From RGIG3040 sp964410675 (lineage in GTDB: Bacteria > Bacillota > Clostridia > Lachnospirales > Lachnospiraceae): a stretch of DNA of 15,930 nt. This document shows positions 14,712 through 15,930 of the stretch, in pieces. The notes below the pieces were generated by a model. That model made no database searches, was not told the origin of the DNA, and saw nothing but the letters and a program-made list of their open reading frames with translations. Each line of letters begins with the position of its first letter. The first letter of the stretch is position 1. Location of the stretch: NCBI GenBank assembly GCA_964410675.1, contig CAYPIB010000065.1, positions 1-15,930 on the forward strand, in the 5' to 3' direction. Made by a program: the position numbers and the translations under genes.

Positions 14712-15399
14712 CATGAAAGAAGTTTTTTTATTAAGCAGTATCGAGTTCTCGATACTTTTAGCCGGAAAAGGAATAAAAAGTATTTATACCCTTTCAAAAA
14801 AAGAAAGACAGATTGCTTTAGAGGAAATTTCGCTTGCCATGTATCATTTATATCAAAATAATCTGATTGATGGTATTGATGAAAAATTTGTAATAAAGGA
14901 ATCACTGGATATTCTTATTGAAGGAATAAAAAATGCGAAAAAAATATTATTAATGCAGCAGGGCGGTAAAGAGCAATATAGTATTTGCTGTTACATAAAA
15001 GAAGACATGATTGCTGCCATACAAATAAGCAGACAGGATGAAGATGTAATTAAGGTTTTTGCCATGGCGAGAGAAGAATTATTTGAACTGGCAGATGATT
15101 TGCTCGAGAAACAAGTTGAATATATATCCGTTTTAGATGAAGAGGACATATATAGGGATTTGATTGCGAGCAAAAGGGCGATAGAAATGAAGGAAATAAA
15201 CCGATTTCGAAATATTGCTTTTTTATTGGAAGAAATAGACTATGAAACCGGTTATGTAAGCAGCAGAACGGTAAAACGCCAATTACCTCAGCAACTAGTG
15301 ATTGAAACATATAAAAAGGGTAATATTGAAACGGTTCTATATGCCAAGGAAATTGTAATCGAGCAAATAAAAGAAATTTTGGAGGGCTTACAAAAATGA
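14701..15399 (+). CDS. T7SS-locus protein of unknown function (possible EspG/DUF5081-like chaperone)
   Basis: This encodes 232 aa from ATG 14701 with AGAGGTG (14687-14693), overlapping the LytTR gene by 11 bases, so coupled. There is no signal peptide or TM. The N-terminus (about 10-100) reads as helix-rich and winged-helix-like: FSILLAGKGI, then SKKERQIALEEISLAMYHLY, then a helix with ILIEGIKNAKKILL. Strands follow (YSICCYIKEDMIAAIQI), then acidic helices (REELFELADDLLE), then C-terminal strand-helix segments. This order recalls EspG-type secretion chaperones of mycobacteria and proteins named DUF5081 in Firmicutes T7SS loci, but I cannot confirm either. Its place between the regulator and EsaB suggests a substrate-handling or regulatory role in the cytoplasm. 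Confidence 0.6.
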   Translation: MTNDMKEVFLLSSIEFSILLAGKGIKSIYTLSKKERQIALEEISLAMYHLYQNNLIDGIDEKFVIKESLDILIEGIKNAKKILLMQQGGKEQYSICCYIKEDMIAAIQISRQDEDVIKVFAMAREELFELADDLLEKQVEYISVLDEEDIYRDLIASKRAIEMKEINRFRNIAFLLEEIDYETGYVSSRTVKRQLPQQLVIETYKKGNIETVLYAKEIVIEQIKEILEGLQK

Positions 15400-15644
15400 T
15401 AATGGTAGATATTTATTTTCCGGTAGTGGATTGTACATATAGCTTTAAGCTGGATGAAAATGTTAAGGTCATTTACCTAATACAAGAAATAAGTGAAATG
15501 ATGTGTAAAAAATATCGAAGTACATTGGGAAAGGCCGCTGCGGACTTTCTTTTGTGTACCTTGGAGGGTAAAAGAATTTTAGGAAATGATATGACGCTCG
15601 CAGCAGGCGGGGTAATAAATGGTGACTGCTTAATGATGGTTTAG
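15396..15644 (+). CDS. esaB: EsaB/YukD-family ubiquitin-like protein
   Basis: This encodes 82 aa from ATG 15396, overlapping the preceding stop (ATGA), with GGAGG at 15381-15385. The small beta-grasp pattern is clear: two starting strands (MVDIYFPVVDCTYSFKL), a helix (VIYLIQEISEMM), then LCTLEGKRIL and LAAGGVINGDCLMMV, which match YukD/EsaB ends. There is no C-terminal Gly-Gly tail, as in this family, so no ubiquitin-like conjugation is expected. EsaB proteins are small cytoplasmic components needed for T7SSb function. It ends the core operon; the operator for the next unit begins three bases after its stop. Confidence 0.88.
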   Translation: MIMVDIYFPVVDCTYSFKLDENVKVIYLIQEISEMMCKKYRSTLGKAAADFLLCTLEGKRILGNDMTLAAGGVINGDCLMMV

Positions 15645-15646
15645 TC

Positions 15647-15711
15647 ATCTAAAACTTATAAGAAAAGTGCCAAAACTGGTCGTTCATCCTATTTCGCGTG
15701 TCATTCGTCGT
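15647..15711 (+). promoter_or_regulatory. Predicted LytTR operator, copy 2
   Basis: This corresponds base for base to 1114-1178. CTTATAAG is at 15655-15662, the first half-site GGTCGTTCATCC at 15678-15689 (core GTTC at 15682), and the second GTCATTCGTCG at 15700-15710 (core ATTC at 15703), again 21 bp apart. The spacing from palindrome to first core is 27 bp in both copies. Between the half-sites ATTTC and CGTG/CGTA are also shared. Strong retention over this non-coding stretch, while flanks differ, points to a protein site. Confidence 0.78.
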
Positions 15712-15717
15712 AAAATC

Positions 15718-15746
15718 TCCCTATGTATTGCTAATTATGTTATATT
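15718..15746 (+). promoter_or_regulatory. Activator-dependent promoter of the WXG100 gene
   Basis: The extended -10 TGTTATATT (TG at 15738-15739, hexamer 15741-15746) begins 38 bp after the core of the second half-site, exactly as at the effector promoter. The -35 position (15718-15723, TCCCTA) is not consensus. The leader to ATG 15796 is about 45 bases. Confidence 0.65.
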
Positions 15747-15795
15747 GTAAACGACAAATAAAGGAATAAAAAATAATGATAAATTGGAGGGAAAC

Positions 15796-15930
15796 ATGGC
15801 AGACAAAATCAGAGTAAATACAATAAGTCTTGAAAAGGACACAACATCCATTCAAACACATCTTAAGCAGGTGAATAAAAAAATAGTAAAGATGGAAGAG
15901 GATGTAAAGGGAATGAATGCGATGTGGTCC
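15796..15930 (+). CDS. WXG100-family protein (EsxA-like), 5' part only
   Basis: The first 45 codons are present, from ATG with GGAGG at 15786-15790; the gene runs off the window. The start MADKIRVNTISLEKDTTSIQ, a long first helix, and a Trp exactly at the end (NAMWS, residues 41-45), where the WXG turn falls in 100-aa family members, identify it. WXG100 proteins are secreted as helical-hairpin dimers and are both substrates and components of T7SS. It has its own promoter and operator. Confidence 0.85.
   Translation, partial: MADKIRVNTISLEKDTTSIQTHLKQVNKKIVKMEEDVKGMNAMWS

Noticed and set aside
1..15930. CRISPR array, tRNA, rRNA or transposase genes
   Set aside because: No regularly spaced repeats, cloverleaf-type sequences, rRNA-like stretches or transposase motifs were seen.

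Overview
The window looks like the accessory and core part of a Firmicutes-type (T7SSb) type VII secretion locus in a low-GC Gram-positive bacterium, most likely an anaerobic Clostridia/Lachnospiraceae-type organism. The grounds are AT-rich DNA, strong AGGAGG ribosome binding sites, tightly packed co-directional genes, an EssC-family ATPase with FHA, membrane and three P-loop domains, an EsaB/YukD ubiquitin-like protein and a WXG100 gene. The genus assignment is inference. All genes I support lie on the + strand.

Region 1 (1-6296) is an effector/immunity island. It holds the tail of an upstream gene and a terminator, then a C39/papain-like cysteine peptidase gene (272-1108). Next is a likely T7SS effector with a WXG100-like N-terminal hairpin and a glycine-zipper C-terminus (1284-2453). 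It is followed by two tandemly duplicated two-TM proteins that look like its immunity proteins (2519-2947, 2984-3412), and by two small soluble proteins of the kind found as T7SS accessory proteins (3454-3912, 3909-4364). Then comes a decayed cassette: a WXG-like/GH24-lysozyme effector pseudogene (4451-5274) and a broken membrane-anchored putative immunity gene (5475-6262). This cassette lies between two near-identical 31-bp direct repeats (4359-4389 and 6266-6296).

Region 2 (6297-6605) is a gene-free spacer with several inverted repeats, a probable terminator and the promoter zone of the core operon.

Region 3 (6606-15644) is a compact core operon: a secreted trypsin-like protease fused through FIVAR and TM segments to a cytoplasmic FHA domain; a membrane-anchored FHA-like protein; EssC; a LytTR regulator with a degenerate receiver; a 232-aa protein of unknown function; and EsaB/YukD. 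A WXG100 gene begins at 15796 and runs off the window. No EssB, EssA or EsaA gene is visible here.

The most informative non-coding signal is a long element present twice, upstream of the effector gene (1114-1213) and upstream of the WXG100 gene (15647-15746). Each copy has the palindrome CTTATAAG, two LytTR-like half-sites exactly 21 bp apart, and an extended -10 exactly 38 bp after the second half-site. The simplest reading is that the LytTR protein encoded in the core operon switches on secretion substrates at both ends of the locus through this element.
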